Source of the DNA: Nonlabens sp. Ci31
Lineage (GTDB): Bacteria; Bacteroidota; Bacteroidia; Flavobacteriales; Flavobacteriaceae
Reading direction: 5' to 3'
Assembly (NCBI RefSeq): GCF_012974865.1
Contig: NZ_CP043633.1
Location: forward strand, 620,001-684,000
DNA: 64,000 bases
In this document: one piece after another, positions 35,526 through 44,190 of the stretch
Layout: each line of letters starts with the position of its first letter
How positions within the stretch are numbered: the stretch's first letter is position 1
Notes under the pieces: model-generated
Told to the model about the DNA's origin: nothing
Seen by the model: the letters and a program-made list of their open reading frames with translations, nothing else
Databases searched by the model: none
Translations under genes and position numbers: made by a program

Positions 35526-37760
35526 ATGAAACCACAAGTTTTTAAACAAGTGATCAAAATGGCCAATGGGCCTGATATCACTATCGAAACTGGAGCGCTT
35601 GCAAAACAAGCACATGGATCTGTTGTGATCACATGTGGAAAAGCAATGCTTCTAGGAACTGTAGTGTCCGGCTACAAATCAACTGGACTTGATTTTCTTC
35701 CACTTACGGTAGATTACCGTGAGAAATTTGCCGCGGCTGGTAAATACCCAGGCGGATTCTTCAAACGTGAAGCACGTCCTAATGATGGGGAAGTACTTAC
35801 TATGCGTCTTGTAGACCGTGTATTGCGTCCCTTATTCCCTAAAGATTACCATGCAGAAGTACAGGTAATGATTCAATTGATGTCTCATGATCCAGAAGTA
35901 ATGCCAGACGCTATGGCTGGTCTTGCTGCAAGTGCCTGTCTTCAATTATCTGACATTCCTTTTGAATGTGCGATCTCTGAAGTACGCGTTGCACGTGTAG
36001 AAGGAGAATTTATCGTTAACCCAAGTTATGCGCAGCTTGCTGAAGCAGATCTGGAGATGATGATAGGTGCTAGTGCCGACTCTGTAATGATGGTTGAAGG
36101 TGAGATGAGCGAAGTATCTGAAGAAGATATGATCGCGGCTATAAAAGCTGCTCACGAAGCTATTAAAGATCAGTGTGCTGCTCAAATTGCTCTTGCTGAA
36201 GAAGTAGGAAAGAAAGAAGTACGTGAATACGATCGTGAGGATGAAGATGCTGACATCGAAGCTAAAATTGCTGAATTTACTTATGATAAAGTATATGAGG
36301 TAGCAAAAAAAGGAAGCGGTAAGAAAGAACGCAGTGCAGCTTTTGGAGAGATCAAAGAAGCTTTATTTGCCACTTTTGATGAAGAAACGATTGCCAGTCA
36401 TGGAAAAATGATCGGTAAGTATTTCAACAAGACTCATAAAAAGGCAGTACGAGATGTACTACTTAATGAAGGAATACGTCTAGATGGTCGTAAGACTACA
36501 GACATACGTGATATATGGTGTGAGGTAGATTACCTTCCATCTACTCACGGTAGTGCTATTTTCTCTCGTGGAGAAACTCAAGCACTTGCAACAGTAACTC
36601 TAGGAACTTCTAGAGATGCAAACGTAATAGACATGGCCTCTCAAGAAGGAGAAGAGCGTTTCTACTTGCACTATAACTTCCCACCGTTCTGTACAGGAGA
36701 AGCGCGCCCATTGCGTGGTACTTCTCGTCGTGAGATAGGTCATGGGAATTTGGCTCAACGTGCACTTAAAAGAATGCTTCCAGAAGACCTTCCTTACACC
36801 GTAAGAATTGTGTCTGAAGTATTAGAATCCAACGGTTCTTCTTCTATGGCAACGGTTTGTGCTGGTACTATGGCAATGATGGATGCAGGTCTACCTATGA
36901 AAAAGCCAGTTTCTGGTATCGCCATGGGATTGATCACAGATGGTGATAAATATGCCGTTCTTTCTGATATTCTTGGTGATGAAGATCACTTAGGAGATAT
37001 GGACTTTAAAGTAACGGGTACAGCAGATGGTATCACTGCTTGTCAAATGGATATTAAAGTAAAAGGTCTTTCTTATAAAATCCTTACTAATGCTTTAATG
37101 CAGGCTAGAGATGGTCGTATGCACATACTAGGAAAACTGACAGACACTATCGCTGTCCCTAATACAGATGTGAAGTCTCACGCTCCTAAGATGGAATCTA
37201 TGGAAATTGAAGGAAAATTCATTGGAGCTGTTATAGGACCTGGCGGAAAAGTGATTCAGGAAATGCAAAAAGAAACAGAGACTGTTATCAACATCAAAGA
37301 AGATGGCGATATGGGTATCATTGAAATTGCAGGTACAGATCGCGCTAAAATTGAAGCAGCTTTAGAACGTATCAGAAATATCATTTTTGAACCAGAAGTA
37401 GGCTCTGTATATGAGGTGAAAGTGGTGAAGATGTTAGACTTTGGTGCTGTTGTAGAATTGAAGCCTGGTAAAGAAACCTTACTTCATGTAAGTGAGTTTG
37501 ATTACAAGCGTATTGAAGATCCTTCTACTGTATTAAGTGTAGGAGATGTTCTTGATGTAAAATACATGGGTATAGATCCACGTACTAAAAAGCAAAAAGT
37601 ATCTCGCAAAGAATGTATGCCTAAGCCAGAAGGTTATGTAGAGCGTCCAGCACGTCCACGTGAAGACCGTCCAAGACGTGATAATGACCGTCGCGCTCCA
37701 CGTCGTGATGATCGTCCAAGACGTCCAAGTAACGACAGTAATGACTCTAAATCTGAGTAA
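35526..37760 (+). CDS. pnp: Polynucleotide phosphorylase
   Basis: 744 residues. Two RNase PH-like domains (about 1-220 and 310-540) flank the alpha-helical linker; a KH domain with [18 protein letters not shown] (about 560-615) and an S1 domain ([20 protein letters not shown], about 625-695) follow. It degrades RNA 3' to 5' using phosphate. The C-terminal tail (about 700-744) is unusually rich in Arg, Pro and Asp ([20 protein letters not shown]), a flexible RNA- or protein-binding tail seen in related species. The codons for KVSRKECM near its end recur as a fragment at 43103-43121. Confidence 0.98.
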   Translation: MKPQVFKQVIKMANGPDITIETGALAKQAHGSVVITCGKAMLLGTVVSGYKSTGLDFLPLTVDYREKFAAAGKYPGGFFKREARPNDGEVLTMRLVDRVLRPLFPKDYHAEVQVMIQLMSHDPEVMPDAMAGLAASACLQLSDIPFECAISEVRVARVEGEFIVNPSYAQLAEADLEMMIGASADSVMMVEGEMSEVSEEDMIAAIKAAHEAIKDQCAAQIALAEEVGKKEVREYDREDEDADIEAKIAEFTYDKVYEVAKKGSGKKERSAAFGEIKEALFATFDEETIASHGKMIGKYFNKTHKKAVRDVLLNEGIRLDGRKTTDIRDIWCEVDYLPSTHGSAIFSRGETQALATVTLGTSRDANVIDMASQEGEERFYLHYNFPPFCTGEARPLRGTSRREIGHGNLAQRALKRMLPEDLPYTVRIVSEVLESNGSSSMATVCAGTMAMMDAGLPMKKPVSGIAMGLITDGDKYAVLSDILGDEDHLGDMDFKVTGTADGITACQMDIKVKGLSYKILTNALMQARDGRMHILGKLTDTIAVPNTDVKSHAPKMESMEIEGKFIGAVIGPGGKVIQEMQKETETVINIKEDGDMGIIEIAGTDRAKIEAALERIRNIIFEPEVGSVYEVKVVKMLDFGAVVELKPGKETLLHVSEFDYKRIEDPSTVLSVGDVLDVKYMGIDPRTKKQKVSRKECMPKPEGYVERPARPREDRPRRDNDRRAPRRDDRPRRPSNDSNDSKSE

Positions 37761-37808
37761 TTGAAACAGCATATCGAGAATCACAATGCTTGATAATGTT
37801 ATAAATTT

Positions 37809-37843
37809 AAAATGCCTCTTGAAATTTCAAGAGGCATTTTTTT
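37809..37843. terminator. Terminator of pnp
   Basis: AAAATGCCTCTTGAAA pairs with TTTCAAGAGGCATTTT, followed by further T. It is 48 bases past the pnp stop and also serves the convergent unit on the other strand. Confidence 0.85.
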
Positions 37844-37891
37844 GTTTTTTTATACAAAGCTAATCAGGGTCTATTTAAAATAATATAAATA

Positions 37892-38074
37892 TTAATCAAT
37901 TACCGAATTTGTAAATCGCCAAATCGAAACTAAGATTAACAATAAACTTATTCCAAAATTTCTGATTAAGATTTTTCTCTTTACTACCGCTCTTCCTTTA
38001 AATGTATTAAACAAAAAAACGAGACCTAAAACACCAAAGAAAAATGAAAATAATATATTAAATAATAGCTCCAT
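37892..38074 (-). CDS. Small two-helix membrane protein, possible immunity partner
   Basis: 60 residues: helix 1 LLFNILFSFFFGVLGLVFLF, a basic loop (KGRAVVKRKILIR) and helix 2 NFGISLLLILVSIW, ending FTNSVID. Positive charges in the loop predict both ends outside. It starts 6 bases after the stop of the preceding gene, so the two are coupled. The protein is unlike that at 33648 in sequence but the same in size, topology and position. Function unknown; an immunity role is only my suggestion. Confidence 0.6.
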   Translation of the reverse strand: MELLFNILFSFFFGVLGLVFLFNTFKGRAVVKRKILIRNFGISLLLILVSIWRFTNSVID

Positions 38075-38080
38075 AATAAA

Positions 38081-38476
38081 TTAATTATCGTTCATACATA
38101 AAACAAAATCTGCAACTATGAGAGCAGCACCTATCCAAACAGCTGCTCGCGTGGCTAGTCTGCCAACAGCTCTCAGAAGCACTCTTCGGTTTGTAAAATT
38201 ACCCCAGAATGCTTCATGAATAGCTTGTATCCCAGTAGCTCGAAGTATACAATCTACTGTATCTGATTGAATATCGACATTATCTGCAGCAACCATAGCT
38301 ACACTCATATAAATTAATTCTGGATTTTCTAAGCTACCAAACTCCTCGATAATCTCTTCTTTTGAAATACCCTCAGATTCTAATTGTGCAACAGTTTTAA
38401 CTATAATCGGTAATATCAAAGTTTTGGCTGTATCTTCATCTAGTTCCTCAAATTTTATATCACTTAAAGCTAACAT
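38081..38476 (-). CDS. Protein with Cys-flanked hydrophobic tail, probably 5'-truncated by an IS
   Basis: 131 residues. An acidic helical part (DIKFEELDEDTAKTLILPII, about 6-70) leads to SDTVDCILRATGIQAIHEAFW, a basic stretch (NRRVLLRAVGRLATRAAVW) and a hydrophobic end IGAALIVADFVLCMNDN with a final Cys. The end of the protein resembles the tail of the lipoprotein at 33866: Asp-Cys, a hydrophobic segment, then Cys near the terminus. It has no signal peptide, and its ATG is 2 bases from the end of an IS element, so I think the front of the gene was lost when the IS inserted. Followed immediately by a two-helix membrane protein. Confidence 0.6.
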   Translation of the reverse strand: MLALSDIKFEELDEDTAKTLILPIIVKTVAQLESEGISKEEIIEEFGSLENPELIYMSVAMVAADNVDIQSDTVDCILRATGIQAIHEAFWGNFTNRRVLLRAVGRLATRAAVWIGAALIVADFVLCMNDN

Positions 38477-38582
38477 TGTGTAAGCTTCCCCTATTTAGAA
38501 CTGTTTGTTAATCCAAATGTATCGTTTTTTTCCGTTTTAAAATAGGTTGGCTTTCTCTTCATACTATTACTTTAAAGCCAAT

Positions 38583-39428
38583 CTATTTTAAAGTGAGCCT
38601 AGCGGCAGCGACACGCTGCTCTTGAGCATATCTTACAGGTGATATACTACCCAGTGAATCGTGCGGTCTATAGTTATTATAATCGTCCATCCATATTTGT
38701 GTCTGTTCTCTTACCTGATCTATATCTTCAAAGATGTATTTATTGAGAACCCCTCTTCTATAAGATCCATTGAACCGCTCAACAAAAGCATTTTGCGTAG
38801 GTTTTCCAGGCTGGATGTATTTAAATTCTATCTCGTGCATCTCACTCCAGTCATTGGCAATATGGGCAATAAACTCAGGCCCGTTGTCCATCCGGATCTT
38901 TTTAGGTTTTCCTTTTTTGTTGACAAGGTGGTTGAGCACCCATACGATACGGTTACTGGTAAGAGAAAAATCAATCTCAATATGCAGCGCTTCTCTATTA
39001 TAATCATCAATAACATTAAAGGCCCTAAAGCGTCTTTTGTTCTCTAGAACATCCGTTACAAAGTCCATACTCCAAGTATGGTTAAGTTCATCGGGAACCC
39101 CTAATGGCTCTTTCACCCTTGCGGGCAATCGCTTCTTGACTTTTCGTTTCAAGGGAAGTCCCAATGCAACGTAAACCCTGTGCATACGTTTATGGTTCCA
39201 AGGCTTTCCCTCGTTGCGCAATCTGTCATAGGCCTTCCAAAAACCTTCTTCAGAATGTTCTATAGCCTTTTTCTGCAGCGCCATTTCTATCTCTGTATCA
39301 TCCTTTGGCAATGGTCTATACTAATAAACACTCTTACTCATATTTAGAACACGGCACGCCCTACTGATACCGTAATGAATAAGTTCATTGCCAATAGTTC
39401 TCTTACGCCAGGGCTTTAGAGCTTTTTT
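38583..39428 (-). pseudogene. IS3-family transposase OrfB with premature stop
   Basis: DDE integrase: SMDFVTDVLENKRRFRAFNV (first Asp), IRMDNGPEFIA (second Asp) and QNAFVERFNGSYRRGVL (Glu), with the YNNYRPHDSLG end. The frame should begin by a -1 shift from orfA at A7 (39423-39429), running KKALKPWRKRTIGNELIHYG. It meets TAG at 39321-39323 in MSKSVY*YRPLPKDD, where Tyr is expected (one base change). The catalytic part is otherwise intact, but fusion with OrfA is prevented. Confidence 0.8.
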
Positions 39429-39682
39429 TCAATGATCTCCTTCGCCATTTGATGGTCGAGCGCTAGAGTGGCATACATCTGCTTGAGCCTTCGGTTCTCT
39501 TCTTCCAGCTCCTTGAGCCTTTTTAGTTCCTTGGGGTTCATTCCGGCATACTTGGAACGCCACTTGTAAAAAGCGGCAACACTGACGCTATGCTCGCGAC
39601 TGATTTGGTCTACGCTCTTCCCGTTATCGAACTCCTTTAAAATCTTTGCAATCTGCTGTGGTGAAAATTTACTCTTTCTCAT
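39416..39682 (-). CDS. IS3-family transposase OrfA
   Basis: 88 residues. Helix-turn-helix of the IS3/IS911 OrfA type (SPQQIAKILKEFDNGKSVDQ, SVAAFYKWRSKYAG), then a leucine-zipper-like coiled coil (ELKRLKELEEENRRLKQMYA). It binds the terminal repeats and is normally fused to OrfB by ribosomal frameshifting at the end of its frame (GAAAAAAAGC). Confidence 0.9.
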   Translation of the reverse strand: MRKSKFSPQQIAKILKEFDNGKSVDQISREHSVSVAAFYKWRSKYAGMNPKELKRLKELEEENRRLKQMYATLALDHQMAKEIIEKKL

Positions 39683-39716
39683 AATACTGTTTAAAATTAA
39701 GATAATTATTCTACTT

Positions 39717-40247
39717 TTAAACAGTTCGGTTTAAGGGGAAGTTTACAAAAGAACCGTCTACTTTATTTAAAATGTAACAAACTAATTCAGAACAATAGAA
39801 CTTATCATTATGTAATTCAATTTTTTTATCGAATAAAATCTTTTCCTTTTGCATTCTGTCTAATAAAAACAAGGTTTGATCATGGTCTATACCCTTAACT
39901 TCATAAATTGAATAATCCTTAACTTTATGAACGGTCGGATTCAAAAATTGACTTAAAGATTCAACTTTAAAATCACTATTTTGCTTGCTAGGCAAAACGT
40001 GATATACCATCAAAACGTCTTTTACTTTCATTAAAAACCCTACATGAGTATAATCGCTATTATTAACATTATAATCAGAAGAAATCATACCAAATTTAGA
40101 GTCCGTAACTAAATAAATTAAGTACACTTTTTTTGCCGAAATTAAACGATCATCAATATTTTCACCGATACAGTTAACTAATGAAAACGACAGTAAAATG
40201 CTTACCGTATAGAAATTTAAAAACTTAATTAAAGAATTTGAAATCAA
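39717..40247 (-). pseudogene. YiiX-like permuted papain-fold lipoprotein, 3' end cut by the IS
   Basis: The native sequence runs from the ATG at 40247 to about 39748; the last nine codons (VNFPLNRTV) are the end of the IS. A signal with a possible lipobox (FSLVNC) is followed by a domain with YTHVGFLMKV (catalytic His) and KFYCSELVCYIL (catalytic Cys), the arrangement of YiiX/NlpC-P60-like enzymes that act on peptide or amide bonds. The Cys is normally followed by 30-50 more residues that are missing, so activity is doubtful. It overlaps the outer membrane protein gene upstream by 23 bases and belonged to the same unit. Confidence 0.65.
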
Positions 40248-40827
40248 AATAAATGCTTACTTGGTTTTCTATTCGATTAGAATTATCATATCGGCTATCC
40301 AATAAGTCTGACGAATAAATAAATCCAACGGCAAAACCAATCTTATCATTAATAGTAGTTTGATAACCTAATCCTACCATGTAGGCAAGATGATATCCTA
40401 AATCTTCTTTAAAATCAGTTTCTGGAAAAGTTGTAAAATCTTCATTTAATTTCAACCTGTTAAGTATTCCTAATTCCGTAACAAATGCATTTGTTCTATT
40501 CTCATTATAAGTATAACGTTTGTAGCCAATGGGTAATTCAAGAAAGGTATTTTGTGCATTGATGAATAAACCATTTGAATCCACAAAATCAAAATGAAAA
40601 TTGTTAACGCCTAATCCTAAATTTAATGCTCCTTGATCACTTATTTTAAATTCTTTCAATAAATGAGCACTATAATTTACAGCTACAGATTTGAATTGAT
40701 TTTCAACTTCGTAAGTAGAGATTCCAGATCTGAGTGAGACATTAAACAAACTTGAGTTATTCATTTCTTGAGCATTCACACATACAGAAAAGAAAAATAG
40801 TGATAATAATTTAATTGAATAGTTCAT
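40225..40827 (-). CDS. Outer membrane beta-barrel-like protein
   Basis: 200 residues from the ATG at 40827; the upstream extension is unlikely. A signal peptide (MNYSIKLLSLFFFSVCVNAQ) is followed by alternating amphipathic strands with aromatic girdles (YSAHLLKEFKI, LELPIGYKRYTYNENRTNAF, DLGYHLAYMVGLGYQTTIN, KIGFAVGFIYSSDLL) and the C-terminal strand NQVSIYFDFKFFN. This fits a small outer membrane barrel of the flavobacterial type (PorT/OmpA-like fold); the ligand is unknown. It lies 14 bases past the stop of the split lipoprotein and overlaps the YiiX-like gene, so lipoprotein, barrel and peptidase-like protein formed one operon. Confidence 0.7.
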   Translation of the reverse strand: MNYSIKLLSLFFFSVCVNAQEMNNSSLFNVSLRSGISTYEVENQFKSVAVNYSAHLLKEFKISDQGALNLGLGVNNFHFDFVDSNGLFINAQNTFLELPIGYKRYTYNENRTNAFVTELGILNRLKLNEDFTTFPETDFKEDLGYHLAYMVGLGYQTTINDKIGFAVGFIYSSDLLDSRYDNSNRIENQVSIYFDFKFFN

Positions 40828-40841
40828 TTGATAAAAGTAAT

Positions 40842-41174
40842 TTATTTTGTTAAAGAGCCAATGACAACTCCAATAATCCATCCTGCTACGCCACATAGAG
40901 GACCGCATGCTACAATCCCAACTAAATTTCCTACCGAAGATCCATTCCAAAAACCATCATTGAAAAATGAGTCATCATTAATACTGTTTTGGAAATTCTT
41001 CATATTATTATTAAGATTACTTAACATTTCCTGCTCATTTAAAGGCAATTGTAAATACTGCTGCTGTAGCTCCAAACCATTTATAAAAGTTTCATTCGAC
41101 ATAATATCTCCTAGATAAGTTTTAGCACTGCTACTTACAACAATATTATTCTGAATATAAACATCATAACCAAC
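40842..41174 (-). pseudogene. C-terminal part of a lipoprotein gene split by an IS
   Basis: Continues the N-terminal part at 42496-42852 exactly in frame if the IS and one AAC target copy are removed (…AAQNV + GYDVYIQNN…). It encodes a Gln/Asn-rich helical region (ELQQQYLQLPLNEQEMLSNL) and the tail GNLVGIVACGPLCGVAGWII followed by GVVIGSLTK, a Gly-rich hydrophobic end with two cysteines, similar in kind to the tail at 33866. The restored protein has 228 residues. Confidence 0.75.
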
Positions 41175-41234
41175 TAGTTTAGCCCCCAATAAGTTCGGAG
41201 CGATATTTTAAATTTCAATTAATACCTTTGAGAT

Positions 41235-41546
41235 ATGAAATACAAGAAATGGAGTTTAGAAGAAAAGTTAAAAATTCTATCCACATCTGAAGAAATAGGA
41301 ATCGTTGAAACCTGTCGTAAATACAAGGTTAGTACGGGAACTTTTTATAGTTGGAAGAAGAAATATGATACCCAAGGCGAAGCAGGCTTAAAAGTGACCT
41401 ATGACACGCGTAGTAAAGAGTTAAAGCAATCAGAAGAGGAAAATAGAATACTTCGTAAGCTTTTAAGCAACAAAGAGATTGAGCTGGAAGTCCAGCGAGA
41501 ACTTTTAAAAAAAAAGTTTGGGACGTCCGATCCAAGAAAGATTTAG
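41235..41546 (+). CDS. IS3-family transposase OrfA (copy 1)
   Basis: 103 residues: helix-turn-helix (EEKLKILSTSEEIGIVETCR, VSTGTFYSWKKKY) followed by a coiled coil (KELKQSEEENRILRKLL). The frame ends after the slippery run TTAAAAAAAAAGTTTG (41507-41522), where a -1 shift leads into OrfB. Confidence 0.92.
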   Translation: MKYKKWSLEEKLKILSTSEEIGIVETCRKYKVSTGTFYSWKKKYDTQGEAGLKVTYDTRSKELKQSEEENRILRKLLSNKEIELEVQRELLKKKFGTSDPRKI

Positions 41547-42442
41547 TAGATACTTTTTTTAACACATATAAAATCAGTAAAACTAGCATAATCAATATGG
41601 TAGGAATGGTTCACAGCAGTTATTATCGCAGACCAAGCTTTGGGAGAAAAGGAAATAAGCCAAGTGAATTTACGTATCATAATAAGAATGGATTAGTTAC
41701 TCAGGATTCTGTTATGGAGTCTGTAAAGACCATACTAAGTCATCCTTTTATAGATTGTGGCTACAGATTAATGACTGCTTATTTGACACGAGATGGTTAT
41801 GTAATTAACCATAAAAAGCTGTACAGAATAATGAAAGAAGCGAACCTATTGAAGTTAGAAGACCGCATTGACAGGAGCGGTTCTGGGCGCAAGTTTGTTA
41901 AATTCAGAAAAGTAAAGACTACAAAACCCTTTGATTGTTTAGAAATGGACATAAAGATGGTTTGGATTCCTAGTGCGGGTAAAAATGCTTATTTACTATC
42001 TGTAATAGATGTTCATACGCGAAGAATATTAATAGACCTTTTTGCTTTTTCAATTAAACAAGCTCAAGTGATAACATTGCTGTCTGACTTATTTATGAAC
42101 TATCAATACCCTAATAATGTAGTGATTAGAAGTGATAATGGAAGTCAATTTATTGCCAAGAATGTAAGAGAATATCTAGGACTTATAGGAGTAAGTCAAG
42201 AGTTTACACATATAGCAACACCAGAAGAAAATGCTCACATAGAGGCTTATCACGGAATTTTAAAGAAAGAAGTTTTTCAGAGATTTGAATATAGAACCTT
42301 TGGAGAAATAGAGAAAATCCTTAAAGAATATGTTCTATTTTACAACAACGAAAGACTTCACGGACTATTAGGAAGAATAACACCAATGGAAAAATGGAAC
42401 ACTGACAAACACTTAATTTTAATGAATAAATTAACCGCATAA
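41517..42442 (+). CDS. IS3-family transposase OrfB (copy 1)
   Basis: About 308 residues when entered by -1 frameshift (VWDVRSKKDLVDTFFNTYKI...), or 281 from the internal ATG at 41597. Helix-turn-helix-like region, then the DDE core: CLEMDIKMVW (Asp), VIRSDNGSQFIAKN (Asp) and ENAHIEAYHGILKKEVF (Glu), ending YNNERLHGLLGRITPMEKW. All catalytic residues are present. Confidence 0.92.
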
Positions 42443-42495
42443 TTTAACTAACGAAATTTAAAAGAATACTCTTGTTTTATAGGGGTCAAAACACC

Positions 42496-42852
42496 AACAT
42501 TCTGAGCTGCTAATCTTTCTCCAATTATAGTGTTAACTTCTTGTAAAGAAATTTCTAATTCAGATATACCAGCAACACCTAACAAATAGTCAAGACTTTG
42601 TTGATCAATAAATTGTTGACTAGACCCTGAAGATTTTAAAACAAAACTATTTCTTATTTTATTAACTAATTCTTTATTATTTGACAATTCATTTTGAATG
42701 GCATTCATACTTTTAAAAAGATTTACATCCTCTAAAGTTTGATCAGCAACTTGCTCAGTTGGTTCTTCATTTGCAGTACAACTTTGAATTGTAGTTGATA
42801 AAAAACATAGAAGAAGTAAACAAATCGGTAATGATTTAAAAATTATTTTCAT
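42496..42852 (-). pseudogene. N-terminal part of a lipoprotein gene split by an IS
   Basis: 119 codons from the ATG at 42852: signal MKIIFKSLPICLLLLCFLST ending in the lipobox TIQSC, then a polar helical region to ERLAAQNV. As it stands the frame runs into the IS and stops at 42448. The remainder of the gene is at 40842-41174. Before insertion it was a 228-residue lipoprotein with a Cys-containing hydrophobic tail. Confidence 0.8.
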
Positions 42853-42898
42853 TGTAATAAAATTAAATTTACGCTTACTCTTTACGATTTACGGCTTA

Positions 42899-43150
42899 TC
42901 TCGTTAGTAAAATTATAGTTTGATTTGCAAACCCTTTATAATTAAAAACTAAAACCATTTGTAGGCAAATTCTCAAGATTAAATTAATAGAGTTTTAACA
43001 ATTATTTAACTCGTTGAGAATATTTTGTTTAAGAATGGAACATTCTCGATATTCTCAAGGTTACGCAAATTTTTTACCTATATATAAAATCATTAATGCA
43101 AGAGTATCTCGTAAAGAATGTTTGTTTTAACGAAAAGATGGGATAGCACA
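42899..43150. other. Non-coding stretch with a short pnp-like fragment
   Basis: AT-rich. At 43103-43121 it reads AGTATCTCGTAAAGAATGT, matching 37598-37616 in pnp at 18 of 19 bases and in the same reading sense (VSRKEC). I see nothing else. Confidence 0.5.
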
Positions 43151-43479
43151 TCAACCTTTCCGATCAAAATTCGTTGCACTCTTTTTGCCCACCTTTCCCA
43201 TCCCAGAAATTTGTCTTAATAAATGATCAGGGACTGCGGAAGGGTGCTTTTTAGTATGAAGAGTATGATCAAAATTCAAGATATAGAAGCTCCTCGCTTA
43301 AGAAGCCTGCATCCGACGCGCTTTTTTGCAATAGAAATAAAAGATATAAGGAAAGAAGCCTTTTAAAATTCAAGATATAGAAGCCCCTCGCCTAAGAAGC
43401 CTGCATCTGACGCGCTTTTTTGCAATACAAATAAAAGATATAAGGAAAAAAGCCTTTTAAAATTCAAGATATAGAAGCT

Positions 43480-43501
43480 CCTCGCCTAAGAATAGGCGAG
43501 G
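43480..43501. repeat. Strong hairpin within the nested repeats, copy 1
   Basis: CCTCGCCTA, AGAA loop, TAGGCGAGG: a perfect 9-bp stem with a tetraloop; repeated at 43822-43843. Confidence 0.85.
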
Positions 43502-43821
43502 TGGGATTTCGCAGAAATATCGGAGTGGTTGAACAGTAAGTGTTTTTGTGGAGTCCTCTAGTTTTGTTCTCATTTCCAGCACCGTTTCAAACTTTCCCAC
43601 CAAAACTCGTTACCGCTCGCTTTGCCTACCTTTCCCATCCCAAAAACTTGTCTTAATAAATGATCAGGGACTGCGGAAGGGTGCTTTTTAGTATGCAGAG
43701 TATGATCAAAATTCAAGATATAGAAGCTCCTCGCCTAAGAAACCTGCATCTGACGCGCTTTTTTGTAATAGAAATAAAAGATATAAGGAAAGAAGCCTTT
43801 TAAATTCTAGATATAGAAGCT

Positions 43822-43843
43822 CCTCGCCTAAGAATAGGCGAGG
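43822..43843. repeat. Strong hairpin within the nested repeats, copy 2
   Basis: Identical to 43480-43501, at the corresponding place in the second large repeat unit. Confidence 0.85.
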
Positions 43844-44160
43844 TGGGATTTCGCAGAAATCTCGGAGTGGTTGAACAGTAAGTATCTTTGTGGAGTCCTC
43901 TAGTTTTGGTCTCATTTCCAGCACCGCTTCAACCTTTCCCACCAAAACTCGTTACCGCTCGCTTTGCCCACCTTTCCCATCCCAAAAACTTGTCTTAACA
44001 AATGATCAAGGACTGAGGAAGGGTGCTTTTAATTTGCAAATTGAATACTTAAAGAAGTAGCCTTCGTTTTTGCAAAGCAATTAATTAGCATTTCCCTTCC
44101 GCCCTGAGCTACTTAAGTATAAACTTCACGAAAAAAAAACAAAAAACGAAATCAAAAACC

Positions 44161-44168
44161 TAACTTTG
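44161..44168 (+). promoter_or_regulatory. Promoter -7 element of rpe
   Basis: TAACTTTGC, 22 bases before the rpe ATG; fits TAnnTTTG. Confidence 0.6.
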
Positions 44169-44190
44169 CAACACCTATAAAAACAAAACC

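Larger units (their letters stand above)
38479..39747 (-). mobile_element. IS3-family insertion sequence (inactive)
   Basis: 1269 bases with imperfect terminal inverted repeats: TGTAAGCTTCCCCT...GAACTGTTT at 38479 and, on the other strand at 39747, TGTAAACTTCCCCT...GAACTGTTT. It encodes orfA and orfB on the minus strand, joined by a probable -1 frameshift at a run of seven A. No target duplication is visible (CATTG on one side, AAAGA on the other), so flanking DNA was probably deleted. orfB carries a nonsense codon. Confidence 0.88.
41175..42495 (+). mobile_element. Intact IS3-family element, copy 1
   Basis: 1321 bases, nearly identical to 54845-56163, which fixes its ends: TAGTTTAGCCCCCAATAA on the left and, reading inward from the right, GGTGTTTTGACCCCTATAA. 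The target AAC (possibly CAAC) is duplicated on both sides (41172-41174 and 42496-42498). Both reading frames are open and the frameshift site A9G is present, so it is probably active. It interrupts a lipoprotein gene. Confidence 0.93.
43151..44031. repeat. Nested direct repeats, non-coding
   Basis: Three copies of a block of about 100 bases containing TTTCCCATCCCA, TTGTCTTAATAAATGATCA and GAAGGGTGCTTTTA (43151-43252, 43587-43690, 43930-44031). Between them are units of about 93 bases that start ATTCAAGATATAGAAGC and contain CTGACGCGCTTTTTTG (43274, 43370, 43462 partial, 43711, 43805 partial). The second unit of about 340 bases repeats the first almost completely. The only open frame through it (minus strand, 43706-43945) just reads the repeat and is not a gene. 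Confidence 0.85.

Noticed and set aside
43706..43945. 79-codon minus-strand frame with repeated FLGEELLYLEF
   Set aside because: It only reads the nested DNA repeat; the repeated peptide follows from the repeat, and there is no start signal or family.
43151..44031. CRISPR array
   Set aside because: Repeats are long, few, nested and nearly back to back, with no unique spacers of uniform length and no cas genes.
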